A stretch of 64,000 bases of DNA from Bilabrum cf. latius (lineage: Eukaryota > Bigyra: Bicosoecida > Bigyra > Bicosoecida): the NCBI GenBank assembly GCA_965178125.1, contig OZ237776.1:372001-436000 (forward strand), in the 5' to 3' direction. The position numbers and the translations under genes are program-made. The notes beneath the pieces are model-generated. The model did no database searches, was not told the DNA's origin, and saw nothing but the letters and a program-made list of their open reading frames with translations. How positions within the stretch are numbered: position 1 is the stretch's first letter; the number at the start of each line of letters is the position of its first letter. This document shows, piece after piece, positions 38,854-51,325 of the stretch.

Positions 38854-41800
38854 TTAGACAAATTGCCCGCCGATACCCACGCTAGCTCGTCCCGACAACA
38901 CTGCAACTTGGTCTGCCTCTAAACTTCGTAGCCGATCGTCGCCCCACAGGCTCATTGAAGGACCCTCTCGCTCCTCACGGTCAGCAGTAGCAATACCCAC
39001 GCCTGTCCCAAGGAGTGGATTCACCGTGTCCATGCTTGTGCGCCTACTTGTTGATGTGCTCACGGTTCGAGCACCCCGCTGCTTCGGGGTCTCCTTGGAA
39101 TCTACGCCGGTGTGGGCATCACTAGATGCGCCACCGACAACACTGGCATCCCGGTTTTGTTCCATTCGGTCAACCCTCGCCCCGCGGCCGTCGGCTTCCA
39201 CGGAAAATCTCCACTTCGTAGCCTTGGCTTGCTGCCAAGGCGTGGCGGCTAGCTCTATCCCATCGTCTGCCCCCGGTAGGACAGCATCATTGGTATCAGG
39301 CAAGCCACCTTCTTCGCTAGTTCTTCGTTCAACGGCCTCCTTGAATTGGTACGCCCGGCTTTGTTGGTGCAGCGCCTCGAGTCCCATGGAGCTAAGCAGG
39401 GCCCCCATCACGTGCCGGAGCACGTTCAGCGTGGTAAACACCAGTGCCAGCAGTGCCGTGAGGTTGCTACTCCACCCGCGACCCATCGTCAGGGCATATA
39501 CCTGCACTCCGAGCTGCACGGCGTCCTCTACAACCAGCTGGGGTATGCTCAGCAGCCTGACTCTGTGAGACAGCTCGCGTCTGAGAGACAGGTCTCTCGG
39601 CTCATCCGATGGATACAAACTGAGTCCTGGCCTGCGAAACAGCTGGCTAGACAACAAGTCCATTGCTTTTACACCAAAGAGCGAGAGGAACGAAACAGCA
39701 AAGACATCGCTCCAGTACCTGCCGGCGTGCTGCATCATCCCCTCCACCGGCCACACTCGAAGCAGGAACACGGCAACCGCGATGTTCACTGCCAATGCCC
39801 CCACGATAGACCCGAGGCCCACGCCCACCAGCACGGGCTCTTCACACCCGCTCTCCACCGCAAGTTGGTACACGAAGGTCGCGTCGCTCACGAAATCAAG
39901 GATCTGCAGCCCTGCGCCGGAGACAGTGATCGCGCCTCGAAACGTCGCCAAATTACTTTTGTACAGCCCTATGGCCAATGCAGCTACGATCACTGCCAGC
40001 AATAGAGTCAGCACCGATAGGCTGGCCGCATAGATCCGCAGCTGGGGGCACGCAGCTCCTGACTCCGCCAAGACCCACGCGCCATCATAGCATGGGCAAA
40101 TTCTCGCCTCCTCCGCCCCGAGAGCAACCACCACCTGCAGACCCACTGTGGTGTTGGCAGTCACAAGGCCCTACGAACTAGCTAGCAGCAGCATGCGCTC
40201 GTCCACGAGCTGCCTCACCGTGCGTGCTGGCAACACTTCCAGCTGGCCAACAGCGGAGCCATTCCCGTCTAAAGGCACCTGCAGAACCTCTATGAGCACA
40301 TTCAAGCGCCCGACCTGCTCCTCATCCCCCCGCACACTGACTACCTGCAGCCGACTGGCCCATCCCTAGCCTGATGCTTGCCCCAAGGCTGACAGGCCCC
40401 TCAGGTCCTGCATCGAAGCCGTCTCCACCACGGCCGATGGCATGCCTCGGCGCAATCGAGCAGGATCTATGCTTCCTTCTGCTTCCCGTCCCTAGAGCAC
40501 CGACACCTGCATGTACGCGGGCCTTTCTTTGGCTGTTCGTCCAGCCGAAATGGACGGGAAGGGCGAGGGCGAGGGTGAGCTGGAGGCCGAGGCAGAGGCA
40601 CTCGGCGACGCGGATGGCGTGCTGGAAGCCGAGGCGGATATTGAGGGCGTGGGCGAGGCAGATGCAGTGGTGCTGGGGGAGGGAGACGGGGGTGGCGAGG
40701 GTCTCGCCGACTGGTTGTACACCCACAGCCCAGCGCTGCTGATGCTCTTGTTCTCGTACGCCCCAAAGTACAGCAGCTCATCAGGGTGTCCCTCTGGCGC
40801 GAATGCGGTAAGAAATCTCGGGCTGGAGCTTTCGGGCCCGTACAGCAGATCAACCGCCAGAAACACGAACGACTCCACCGATGGATTCCACCCCCACAGC
40901 TCCGCCCCGGTCGATTCGCTGCTGCCCTGCATGTACAACGTCCCGCCGGGCCCCAGCGTGAGAAATTCAGGGGCGAATTCGTCGCTTGTTCCACCGGCTA
41001 TGACAGCTGGGGCAGCCTAAAGATCTGATGAATCCACTGCCAGCAATCGGGACTGCGAGGCCACGGCCACGGTGGCGGAAGGGTAGAACGAGATCCACCC
41101 AGGATCGGGGGCCCCGGGGAGCAGGCGCGGCTGGCTGGCGTTTCCCGATGGTGACCCGCTGGACTCGACCACGTACAGTTGCGCGGCGCCCGTTCCGTTG
41201 CTAGCGGCGAAGAAGAGTCCGAAAGGCGTTGCAAGGAGAGCATCGGGGTCCGAGCCAGTCGGCCTTGCCTTGCTCGGATTCAGGTTTGCGACCAGCTGCG
41301 GAGCAGTTGCCCCGTCGAACCACCACAGCTCCTCCCCCACGTCGACCGAGGAGGCGGCGAAGAACAGCCGGTCCTCGAAGACGGTCAGCTGCGTGGGGTT
41401 GAACAGGCCCTCCCGGAATGGGACCTCGTCAGAGACCAGCACGGGATCGCCAGAGCCCGTGTATCTGAAGAGCTCTCGGGAGAAAGGGCTCTAGCCAAAG
41501 GCCCGAAAGTACAGAGCATCGGGCCCCAGGCCTTGAAACCGGCATACGGACTCTGGAGAAGAGCTGCTGGGGGACGTCGGTGGAACCTGCGTTGCGTTCG
41601 CCTTGACGCGATCCACGAGCCGCTGCAGGTCGTACCAATACAGCTCCACCTTGCCTCCACTAAGCGTTGCCGTAAAATACAAGCGGCTCTAAAACTCGAT
41701 GATTTCATTGGGCGAAGAATCATCATCTCCGGGTCTCATGTCATCGACCAGCCAGGCGCTCCACCCATCTGACATCCAGAGCTCCCGTCCGTGCGCCGCA

Positions 41801-42054
41801 TCTATTGCAGCAAAGAATAGGTGATCTCGAGCTTGCAACATGCGTGTTTCTATCTGCACGTCGGCTATTCTAGTTGCCGCGCCGCTGCTTGTAGTGGCTG
41901 CATTGGCACGGGCTCGGCGCTAATCGAGTTGCAGGTGCTCGTCTGGAAGCATAAGTGAAGGCAACCTGAGATCAGACGCATCCACTGCCACAATGGAAGC
42001 CCTGAATGAATGGTCTAGTAGTAAGACGGCAAGACATAAAAGTTTCCATGCCAT
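38854..42054 (-). CDS. ELWxxDG-repeat receptor-like protein with multi-pass C terminus
   Basis: 1066 residues from ATG at 42054 to TAA at 38854-38856, with seven in-frame TAGs, five of them in the ectodomain. The N terminus MAWKLLCLAVLLLDHSFRAS looks like a signal peptide. The ectodomain holds ELWMSDG, LYFTATL, ELWWFDG, LFFAAS and ELWGWNP blocks, the pattern of the ELWxxDGT beta-propeller-like repeat. A long Ser/Pro/Ala linker (40560-40710) follows. The C-terminal part has about six hydrophobic segments (LTLLLAVIVAALAIGLY, LVGVGLGSIVGALAVNIAVA, and IPQLVVEDAVQLGVQVYAL with an EDxxQ motif seen in many protist membrane proteins). A charged tail ends GGQFV. Probable plasma-membrane protein; ligand unknown. 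It is convergent with the EXO1-like gene, 173 bp apart. Confidence 0.85.
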
Positions 42055-42334
42055 GCTTCCTCGATGCATCTCTGGGCTCGATGCACCGGCCTCCCAACCT
42101 CGTGCAAGAAGTATATCGAATTATCCAGTCACAGTAACACTCATAGAGAATACAATGGTGTCATTCAATATCAATCATTGGAACTTGCAGCTGGCACGAA
42201 GTGGTCGCAGATGGCACGCAGATGGATTGTGCCACGCACTGGTCGCATACGACCACCGGAACCATCCGAGGTGGCCCATGCCGAGACAGGCGCATCATCT
42301 CGTGCACGTTCAAACTGTACTAGAGAAATGTCAG
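42055..42334. other. Intergenic between receptor-like and myosin genes
   Basis: 280 bp, AT-richer, downstream of the myosin stop and upstream of the receptor-like ATG, both on the minus strand. It should hold the myosin 3' end and the receptor promoter. No recognisable element. Confidence 0.4.
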
Positions 42335-45300
42335 TCAATCAATCCTGCGCTGAGCCGCACGACTGACCGCTTCCCGAAGCAGCGTCGCGTCGTCTGTCGC
42401 CCCAACCGGAGCGGGCGCCTTGCCAGTGGGAGGCAGCGGTGGAGCGCGCCTGTCCACGTGGGGCGCCAGAAGGGGTGCATCCGGGCACCTGAGAGCCGCC
42501 GCGGCCGCGAGCGCAGACCCCGCGAAGGTACCAGCGTTCCCGTCCCTCCATGAATCGTCTGCCGTGCCAGAGTAGCCCGGAGCCTCACCCCCCGACTTCA
42601 AGTTGAAGGGTGCATCGGCCCATCCCGCACCCGCACCAGAACTCGCCTCGAGGCCCTAGCCAGCTCCAGCCTCGCTGGCCCTGGCCCTCGCTCTCTCGAG
42701 ACGAGAGGCCCACTCCTGCTCCCGCTGCCGCTCCCGGTGCCGCTCCCGTTCCCCTCTCGACGACTCCGCCACGCCGCGCCGAGAGGCGGCCACGAGGCTG
42801 CCCGAGTCGAACATGCCCATCGGATCCGCGGCGCCTCTTTGACCACCCGCGGGGGTGGACCTCCACGCCTCGAGGTATTGCCGGTGCGCCATCGCAGCGG
42901 CCTCCTTGCTCGCCCGCTGGCGCTCCCTCGCCCGCACCTGCTCGAACACGCGCCGCTGCGACTCGGCCACGTCGTGCCTGCCGCCGGGCAGCAGCGTGGC
43001 CTCGTGCCGCCCGTACGTGGCCCCAGGGGGCGCGGGCACGGCATTCCCCACCCTGAGCGGCTTAGCCACCAGGTCGGCAGCCAGCTGCCCGCCGCTCACC
43101 TGGACGTTGCTGCCCGCCCCCTCCCTTGCGCCATGACCGTGCAGTGCACCCGACAGACCGGACCCAGCCCCTGTCGGCGCCGCGTGCGAGGCCTCCTGCC
43201 TTATGCCCCCTTTGGCCACCCTCTGGATCTGATCGCTCAGCCTCGCTGCCTCCGCCCTCTCCCGCACGTCCAGCCTCGCGCTGCGCATGGCGTCCTGGGC
43301 CGTCTGCGCGATCGCCACAGCGACCGTCTGGAAGCGCGTGAGCTCGTGCCTGAACCGGTGGGACTGCTCTGCCTGCTTAAGTGCCTGCCTGGCCGCCTGA
43401 GGCGTGACGAGTCTGGCCACGGATGGATCCCCCGTGCGCCTGGCCAGGGCCCGCAGGTACTCCCCCTGTTCCTCCGCGCTCATCATCGCGTCATCGTCGA
43501 GGAGACCGCCCTACAGGCCGGCCGCAGCGGCACGCTCCCGCCTCTCTTTGGCCACTGCTCGGATCGCAGCGCCGGTACCAGGCCCCGAGCCCATGCTGCT
43601 GTTCCCTGGCCCCTACCCTCGGCGCGTCCCGCTGCCGGCTCCCTGGTGCAGGGCCTAAATGTCGCTGCGGGCTGCCTCGTGCGATCTGGCCCTCAGCGCG
43701 AAGGCCAGGGAGGCCAGCTGCTCTGGTTCCAGCAGTGCAAGGTGCGCGCGGGTCAGACCCAGGGAGCTGAACCTCTCCGCGGGGGTCATGACCCGCCAGC
43801 GGGCCGCGAGTCTCTGGGATGCCTTGGACCTCGTGTGGCCGGCGTGCGGCAAGTTCTCCGCTCCCGCCGCAGCTGCACCGCCGTGCCCTGCAGCCGCCTC
43901 GGCCGCCTTCTTGAGGTCCCCCCTGAGCCCGTCCCTCTGCCTCGCCTGCCGCGCGTAGAACCGCACGGTGGCCCGGATGACCCTCTCGTTCTCCGACTCG
44001 GGGGCCAGCGACCGCTGCAGCAGCTGGCGGGTCCTGCCCTCGTCCAGGCCCCTCCTCTGTGCGTCCCTCTCTACGTGCTTGCGGATGCGATCCCGCCTCG
44101 CACCGTCCTCTATCGTCTGCGCGTAGATGCGCCTCAGCTCCGGGTGGGCCCGCAGCATCTCACCCACCGCCGCTGTCTCCTCGTCCGGGGTGATATCCGC
44201 CGCCGCGGCCTCCTTGGCGGCCTGCTCTGCGCTTGCCCTTGCCCTGGCCCGCTGGACAGGATCCATGGAAGCGTATTCCTCCTCGTCCTATTCGTCGGCA
44301 TCTGTGGGTCCTCCGTGGGAGTGCATGCTGCCGCCCAGCAGCAGGAGGGAATCAGCGCCACCATCCGTCTCGCCCCCGCCCTCTTTCTCTCCAAACAGCT
44401 TGTCAGCCGCCTCTGCAAGCCGCTCCATGACTGCCTGGATCGCGCTGACGGTGTCCTTCTGCGTGTGGAACAGCACGCTGCTCAGGCTGCAGCTCGTGCC
44501 CCAGCACGCCCGCACCGCCGCGGGCTCGTATCCCTCGGCCCCCGCCATGGCCACCGGCCGGGGAACAAGCTACTCGATCGGCTCCAAATACGATTCCGGG
44601 TCCTCCGGGTCGAAGTCCACGCCCAGTTCCTCCCTGATCCCCACCTCGCTGACCGCTCCCGCGTGGCCCCACTCCAGCACCTTGCGGGAGCGGGTCAGTG
44701 CGAGGGAGTGTCTCCAGCCCGCCTGCACCTGCACGCACCCCTCCCCCGCGGGGTCAGACAGCCACGGGCCGCGCACGGGTGTGGGCCAGGCCCTGTCCCT
44801 GCGGTCCCCCGTGCCCAGCTGGCCGTGGGAGTTGGCCCCCCACGCCAGCACGCGCCCGTCCGCGAGCACGGCCAGCGAGTGCCGTGCACCGCAAGCGATG
44901 GCAGAGAAACGGAACGTGCCGCTCCCGGTCCCGCCAGCGGCCCCTCCAGCACCCCTGGCTCCTGCTCGTGCTCGAGCACCAGCGCGCAGCGGCCTGGCCC
45001 CCTCCAGACTAGCACCACCGTGCGATGCACCGTGCCCCCGGGCCCCCGGCTGCCCCCCAGTGACCCTCATGATTCTGGCCTCCGCATGAAGCTGCGCCAG
45101 CTCCTGCTCGGCGGCTAGTGCGGCAGCAGCGGCCGCTGCATCCGATTGCAGCGTGCCGCTGCCCTACCCACCGGAAGGTACGAGCGCATTCCCGGTTGCG
45201 CTGGCGCCCAGGCCGTACGCCAGCGCAGCGTGCCTGCCCGCGGGGTCCAGCCGCGCGTCGTAGGCACCCGCCCCGATGGCCCTCCTGACGACGGAGGCGC

Positions 45301-48300
45301 CTGGCACCGCAGTGCCCTGCACCTGCACCTGCACCAGGCTGGCCTTGGCGTCCTCCAGCGCGAGCACCTCTTCCTCCGACGGCGGGGGCATCACCAGCCC
45401 CGGGGCGATCCTGCTCCCCTTCTGCCCGAAACCGAGCTGCCCGTGACTGCCTTCGCCCCACGCAAACACGTCCCCATCCGAGGTGAGGGCCAGCGTGTGC
45501 GCCCACCCGCAGGCCACGTCCACGACGTGGTGCCTCACCAGCACCTGCACGCCCGTCGGCACGCTCCTATCGGGCATCCGCACCATGCCCTGCTGCACTC
45601 CCGTGTCGGGCACGCTCTGGCCCACGCAGTTGCCCGCGCCCGCTGCGTACACGGACCCGCTTGCCACCATGAATACGGTGTGCTGGGCCCCCGCGCAGGC
45701 CCGGGCTATTTTGCGGCGGAGCGCGGTCACGTGCGTTGGCACGGTGACGTCCTGCGTGTGCCCCAGCCCCAGCTGCCCCCTCGAGTTGGCACCCCACGAG
45801 TACGCCAGCCCCGTGTTGGTCACGGCCACGCAATGGTCCGCCCCCGCGCTCACGTGCGTGACGAACGTCTTTGGGTGCCACGGGGGGTTGGCAGGAGGCA
45901 GCCGCATCATGGTCGAGTCGGGCCCCAGGGCCCGCACCCTTCTCGGCGCAGTGACCCGCCCCCCCCCACCCCCAGTGCCCCTACCCTCCGCTCCCTGGCC
46001 CCCGTCGTCATGCCCACACTGCCCCCTGTCGTCCCACCCCCACGTCCACACCGTCCCGTCCGACACGAGGGCAACGGCATGGGTGGACCCGAGGTCCACC
46101 TCGTGGGTGTGCCTGGACCTCACCAGCATGCTCCTCTCGAACTCGGCCAGCTGTCGGGCCATGCTGTACCCCCGCACGTGGTGCGACCCCTCTGTGGATG
46201 CATCTCCGTCATCGCCGTTCCTCTCGTCGCCGCCTGGTCCGTCCAGTTGTTCAACATGTCCCTCGTCCTCCCCCTCCCTCTCGTCGTCTCTCTCGTCCTG
46301 CTCGGCCCTGTCCCTCCTCGCCCTCGCGGCGTCCCAGGGCTCTGCCTTGACCTGCTCCTCCTCCTCCCTCGCCTGCGCCAGGATCTGCTCCGTGGTGCCG
46401 AACACCTTGGCGAGGTCCTGCGTGGCATCCACGTCCAGCACCCGGTGCATGAGCGGGCCGCCGTGCGACAAGGCCCCACGATGGTGCGCGCTGCCAGAGA
46501 GCCGCCCGGCGGCATGCACCGCACGGTTCGCGACCGATCGCGACCGGGTCGTGCCGCCTCCCCCGCTCCCCATCCCATTCCCCCTGTGTCCGTCCCTGCC
46601 AGTACCGCGCCCCGCTCCGCTCCCAACCTCCCGGTCCTCGTCGTCGCCGCCCCTGTCCTGGTGCACGCCGTGCCAGAACACCAGCGAGTGCATCTGCTCG
46701 CCCATGCTCGCCAGCGCCCTGGCCTCCCCGAACCGCTGCCTGTGCACCCGCCACGCCTGCTCGGCGGCCTGCGCCATGGACCGGACGTGGCCCACGGCAC
46801 GCCGCGCCAGGTGGCCTCGCATGGCTCGCTGGATCTGCACCGCAGCCGCCCAGTGCCGGTGGAAGCGCAGCCGGACCATCCGCGCCCGCAGCCACCGCTG
46901 GAGGAATCGAGTGGCCGCGCGAAGCTCGAGGAACCTTCGCCGCACCAGCTTGCCCTTGAAACCCGCAAACAGGGCCCGGAAGAACCGGATCTTGGCAGCG
47001 CGGATGCGGTGCGCCCGCAGGAAGGCCACCACGGCCGAGTTACTGCAGCGGCTCAGGTGGCCCCGCAGCAACGCCTGCATCGCCGTCGCAGCGCGCTGCC
47101 TCGCCCTGTACAGCGCGTTGCGGACGAGGAAATCCCGCGCGAACCTCTGCATCTTGAGCAGCGACCTGTGCCTGTCCATGATGGCCTTGCGCATCAGAAA
47201 GCCGCGGGCCAGCACGTGGGCCTGCATGAGGGTCAGACGCATCTGCGTGAGACGCTATCTCGCCTTGAAACGGCACCACGCGGCGTACAGGACCTGCCTC
47301 GCGTGGACCATCCGCAAGAAAGCCATCCGGCGGTGCCTCGAGACCACAAACCGCTTGATGGCCGCGGCGTTCCGGTGGTGGTAGACGTAGTTCTCCCGCT
47401 CTAGACGGGCCCTGACGAGCGCCTGCAGCCGGATGGTGCACCGCTTCAGCCGGGCGTACTTCGTTTTCCAGAGGACCATGCGCACCTATTTCTGCAGCTA
47501 TACGGCGGCCGAGTCCATCGAAGCCATGGATGCCTTGCGCGCGGCTTCGAGGGCGGCAGACACCCTCTCTGACAGGAACACCCGGGTCCTGCCCAGCTGC
47601 GTCTCGGCCGCTTCGGCCCGCCGCAGGGCAGGCAGCGCATCACGGAGGGCGGTGAGGAGCTCACGGACCAGCTCGCGGGCCCGCCCGGACTGCGTGCTGC
47701 GAGGGAAGGATGCACCCAGCTCTGCCTGCCCTGTGCCCGGGCCCGGACCGTCTGCAATGCCAGAACCGTCTGAGGCGAGCACGCTGCCGAGCTGCTGCTG
47801 CTGCTGCTGCTGCTGCTGAGCCCCCCCATCGCTCTTGCCAGTAGTCTCCTGCGCCACAGCCCTGCCCATGGCCCTCGCCGCGTCTTCCTCCCACCTCCTG
47901 AGCGCGTGCACCATGCGCACCCCGCGCCGCTGCAGCAACCCGGGGGCGAGCACGACGTACCTGTCGTAGAACTCAGTGAAGGGGTCCTGCCTGGGCAAGC
48001 CCTCCGCCATGGCGCACAGCATGGCAGCCATGCCAGAGGCTCTCAGCTGGCGGTGGATCTCCAGCGGCTGCACCACTCCCACGGCCCTGCCGAACTCATC
48101 CTATTCTTCCTTCTCCTTCTCCTCGACTCCCTCGGGCCTTGACGCTGTTCCTTGGTGCGTCCCCCCAGTGGGTCGCATACAGTGCACGATAAATGCATCG
48201 CTGGCACCCGCTGCAGCCAGCATCGCTTCGGTCTGCTCTGTGACCCGGGCCACGTGGGTCACCTCCAGCTCGGCAGGGTCGGCGGGAGGCAAGTCCTCGT

Positions 48301-48784
48301 CCTGGGCCTGTGCGCGGGTCCTCGCCCTGGCACTCGCCGGGCTGTGCGACCTGCCGTCCTAGTTCTGGTCCTCCCTGTGCCTCCCTGCCTCCTCGCCCCT
48401 CATGGCCGCGTGCAGTCGGGCCAGGGCACGGACGGGCGCGAGCGAGGCGTTCTGCATTAGCGCCAGTACGTGAGGGGACACGTGCCTCGAGTTAGAGGAC
48501 ACAAAGTCGGAGGGGGAGTAGCAGACGTCGCTGCCGCTGTGCCGCACCGCGAACCGGCGAGCATACGGTCCAGCGCCGTGTTCGTGGTGTGACGAGTGCG
48601 ATCTCGGCCCCTCCGGCGGGAATCGCCTCGAGCTAAGACTGCCCGTGCTGCGCTTGCTGCCGGCACTGCCAGCACCGCCATCCTCCTCGTCGTCGGGTGG
48701 CAGCACCGTCACTCCGTCCCTAGTACCCTGCAGGCGGAGCACAGGGGAGCCACCCTAGCCCTAACCCTAGCCCTAGCCCCTGGC

Positions 48785-48817
<33 letters not shown>

Positions 48818-51325
48818 TCTGCTGCGGGCCGGCGATCCAGCCCTGGACCCTCGGCTCTCCCGCGCCGCATAGGCACTGGTGGCGCCCATTTTCAGCTCCG
48901 GGTCCACGAACCGGAAAGGCTTGGCTCTCTCCAGCCGCACAAGGCCCTGCTGAAAGGCGGCCTCGGCGGCGAGGGAGGGGCCCGCTGTCCCCTGCGACCC
49001 CCTTGTTCCCTAAGCCGCGCCGCCCGACGCTTCCTCCAGCTGCGTGAGGATGCCGATGGGGTGCGCCCGCCCCTCTAGGATGGCCAGCGCCTGGTTGTTG
49101 GTGGGGGGGACGCCCTCGTACCCCCCCCTGGGGCTGACCCCCTCCTGGGCGTACCTCCGGAGCTCGGACTCGTACAGCAGGTCGCGAACCGAAACGAACG
49201 TTCGCTCGCTCTGGTAGTTCCGCAGCATGGTTCCAAACGTGGCAGCATCAGCGGCGCCCCCTGCCCCCATTGTGCCCTGGGTCCACTTGGCTCCGCGCTG
49301 CGTTCTCCCAGTCTGCGCCAGCCCGGGCAGGTCCACCACATGCATCCACCTGCTGGGCTCCCCCTGGCCCTGCCCCTGCCCCTCCCCGCGCCCCCCGTCG
49401 AGGTCCAGCCCCCCTTCAATGCCCTCGTCCGCGAGAGGGGGCCACTGGATCGCCCTGCCCCACTGCCTCGCCAGTCTGCTCTCGATCACGTGGTTCAGCC
49501 GGGCCACAACCCACGCGTACAGTGCGCCGTAGGTCTCATGTGCAAGCCTGCGCAGGGCGGCTGGGTCTGCCTTTAGGTATGCAGACATGCTCGGAGAAGA
49601 GCGGGAGGAGGCGCTGGGTGGCGATGCCAGCGGCGACGAAGACGAGGACGAGGAGCTCTTCACCATCTGGGTTTGATCAGCCTCCGCCTCCGCCTCCGCC
49701 TCTGCCTCTGCCTCGTCCTGCTTGGATTCGCTCGCGCCCGCAGCCAGCTCCTCGCCTGTCTCTGGGGTGCCCCATCCCAGCACCTCGCGGCAGAACTACC
49801 CCGTCCTCGCGATTCCAAGGGCCTTGCCCGCGCTCAGCACCGCCATGGCCGCCGCACTGCCGGCCTTGCGCGCCTGGCTCAGCGTCTCTACAGCAACGAT
49901 TGCGCTGTCTGCCTCATCCCCCTCTTGGTCTCGTCCTTTCTCAGCATCCTGCTGCTGCTGCTGCTGCTAAATTATTTGCTGGTACTCCTCTGCCGATGCT
50001 TTCGCCTCTCGCGCGTGCACCGCTGCCACCACGAGCTGCAGCACCCCCGCAGCTTGCCGCAGGATGACGCCCCTGTCCTCGGCGCCCAGCCCGCACGCGT
50101 CAAGCGCCCGCTGCAGCAAGCGGAACTTGTCCGCGTCTTCGATCTGGCGCCGCGCATCCTCGTCTGCGGAGTCATCGCCCGGGCCCGAGTCTCGCTTCGC
50201 TTCCCCCTCTCCGCCTCGCGGGCCGAACGCGCGCTCCATCTTGTCTCGCGTGGGAAACCCGAGGGCCGCCCTCTCCTCGGGGGCCAGGCCGGCTAGTACC
50301 GCAGAGAAAATTTGAAAGTTTCTCTCGGGCCCGCTCTCTCGCTCCGACACCCGCCCCACGTCCATCAACACGGCCCTGATTCTCGCCTTGGACACGCGCC
50401 CGTCCTGCAGCTGGAAGGAAACCATCCATGCCTGCCTGCTAGAGCTGGGGTTGCCCGCTGAGGGGGCGCTCCCGAACGCATCCAGCACGGTGGTGAACTC
50501 AGAAAGCACGGTTTCAGCCGCCTCGCTTGCAGGGACGGGCGCTCCCGCCGCATGCGCCCTGGCTCGCGAGACGCACATCATGTACCGGAGCGCCTGCCGG
50601 AAGTTCTCAGTCTTGCCGCCGTCCGTCTCGCCCGTGAACAGCATGCTCTGCGAAATGCCTTCGGATTTCAGATTGAGGATACAGGTGTCTGCAGCGGCGA
50701 ATATGTGCGGCGGCAGAGCACCTTCTTCTTCTCCTCGCCTGCGCTGGCTCATCCACTCCGCCGAAGACTTGCTGCCCGCTGCCGCCGCGCGCTGCGACTC
50801 CTCAAAGTACCGCTGCATGACAGCGGGATTGTACAGAGAGCATACTAGCGGCTTGGCGCTTTCAGGATTTCCGGGAGCGAATGGTCTAGGCAAGGACACT
50901 GTGATCGGTCTCCTAGGGTTGATGGCGAGCAGCACCCGCGGACCGGCCCGCGTAAAGACCTTGTCCTTGTTGAACCGCGTGATCAGAAGGGAGGCGATGC
51001 TCGCCTCGTTCACGTGCTACATTGAAGCAATATCGTCAACGGATAAATCTGTTCCGCCTCTGGGTGGGAAAGCAGATGCTGGTCCAGTTAGCATTGTCGG
51101 TGGCGGCAGCTGCGTGACTGCAGTCACCTGGTGCTAGTCTCTCCAATCTGTCAGCTGCCCGGGCACCCAGAGGGGGTCATCATTATACTCATTCTCTTCT
51201 AGCTGCAACAGATCGGGGTTTCGAACCCAAACTAGCTTTGGCCGTGTGCCGCTCGGAGGCTTGGGTGACCTTCGGCTGCTTCCAGCGGGGGAGGGGCGCC
51301 CGACGGTCTTCCTGCTGGATGCCAT
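42335..51325 (-). CDS. Very large divergent myosin with IQ repeats fused to RCC1 repeats
   Basis: 2996 residues in one exon, ATG 51325 (in-frame TGA at about 51351) to TGA 42335-42337; 21 in-frame TAGs. Motor landmarks in order: KLVWV SH3-like start; DDIASM-TAG-HVNEAS; P-loop GETDGGKTEN (residue 232); switch I-like NPSSSRQAW; RNFQIF; switch II-like VVDLPGL, which lacks the usual DIxGFE; FIVHCMRP; LRASGMAAML; LGRTRVFL. Then many IQ-type segments (VRMVLWKTKY, VQIQRAMRGHLARRA), at least six RCC1-type blades from residue 1738 (SAGADHCVAV, SWGANSRGQLGLG, CGWAHTLALTSDGDVFAWG) and an Ala/Arg-rich coiled tail. The motor is about 500 residues longer than usual because of low-complexity inserts. ATPase activity is doubtful since both switches deviate. 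RCC1 blades may bind a GTPase or chromatin (inference). Confidence 0.85.
45012..45031 (-). repeat. Dispersed GASHGGA-coding motif, copy in myosin gene
   Basis: Coding strand ggtgcatcgcacggtggtgc, reading GASHGGA, between RCC1 blades. A weaker copy (GALHGHGA) is at 43128-43151. Confidence 0.7.
47791..47818 (-). repeat. CAG tract (polyQ) in myosin gene
   Basis: About nine CAG codons give a short polyQ run in the converter-region insert of the myosin. Confidence 0.9.
48757..48780 (-). repeat. Telomere-like TAGGGY repeat read as Gln-Gly in myosin gene
   Basis: On the coding strand this reads tagggctagggttagggc and continues to a fourth TAG. In frame these are TAG-GGY units, so under the reassigned code it is a (Gln-Gly)4 tract, the same dipeptide that CAGGGG repeats make elsewhere in this window. 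It only looks like a telomeric repeat. Confidence 0.85.
48787..48816 (-). repeat. AGC tract (polySer) in myosin gene
   Basis: A CTG/CAG trinucleotide tract. In the myosin frame it reads AGC, giving polySer just before the Gly-Gln tract. Confidence 0.85.
49949..49968 (-). repeat. CAG tract beginning with TAG (polyQ) in myosin gene
   Basis: Coding strand reads TAG followed by six CAG codons. The TAG is the first member of a glutamine run, which fits TAG as Gln. Confidence 0.85.

Noticed and set aside
42737-47404. Long plus-strand open frames of about 630-790 codons opposite the myosin gene
   Set aside because: They are antisense shadows of GC-rich coding sequence: Arg/Pro/Ser-rich, no recognisable domain, while the minus frame has myosin and RCC1 motifs throughout.
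48757-48780. Interstitial telomere or chromosome-fusion scar
   Set aside because: The tract is in frame inside the myosin gene and reads as Gln-Gly; the unit is mixed TAGGGC/TAGGGT rather than a clean telomere repeat.
51214-51229. ggggtttcgaaccc, resembling a tRNA B box
   Set aside because: It lies in the myosin N-terminal coding region and I find no matching A box or cloverleaf. No tRNA gene was found in the window, including the expected CUA suppressor.
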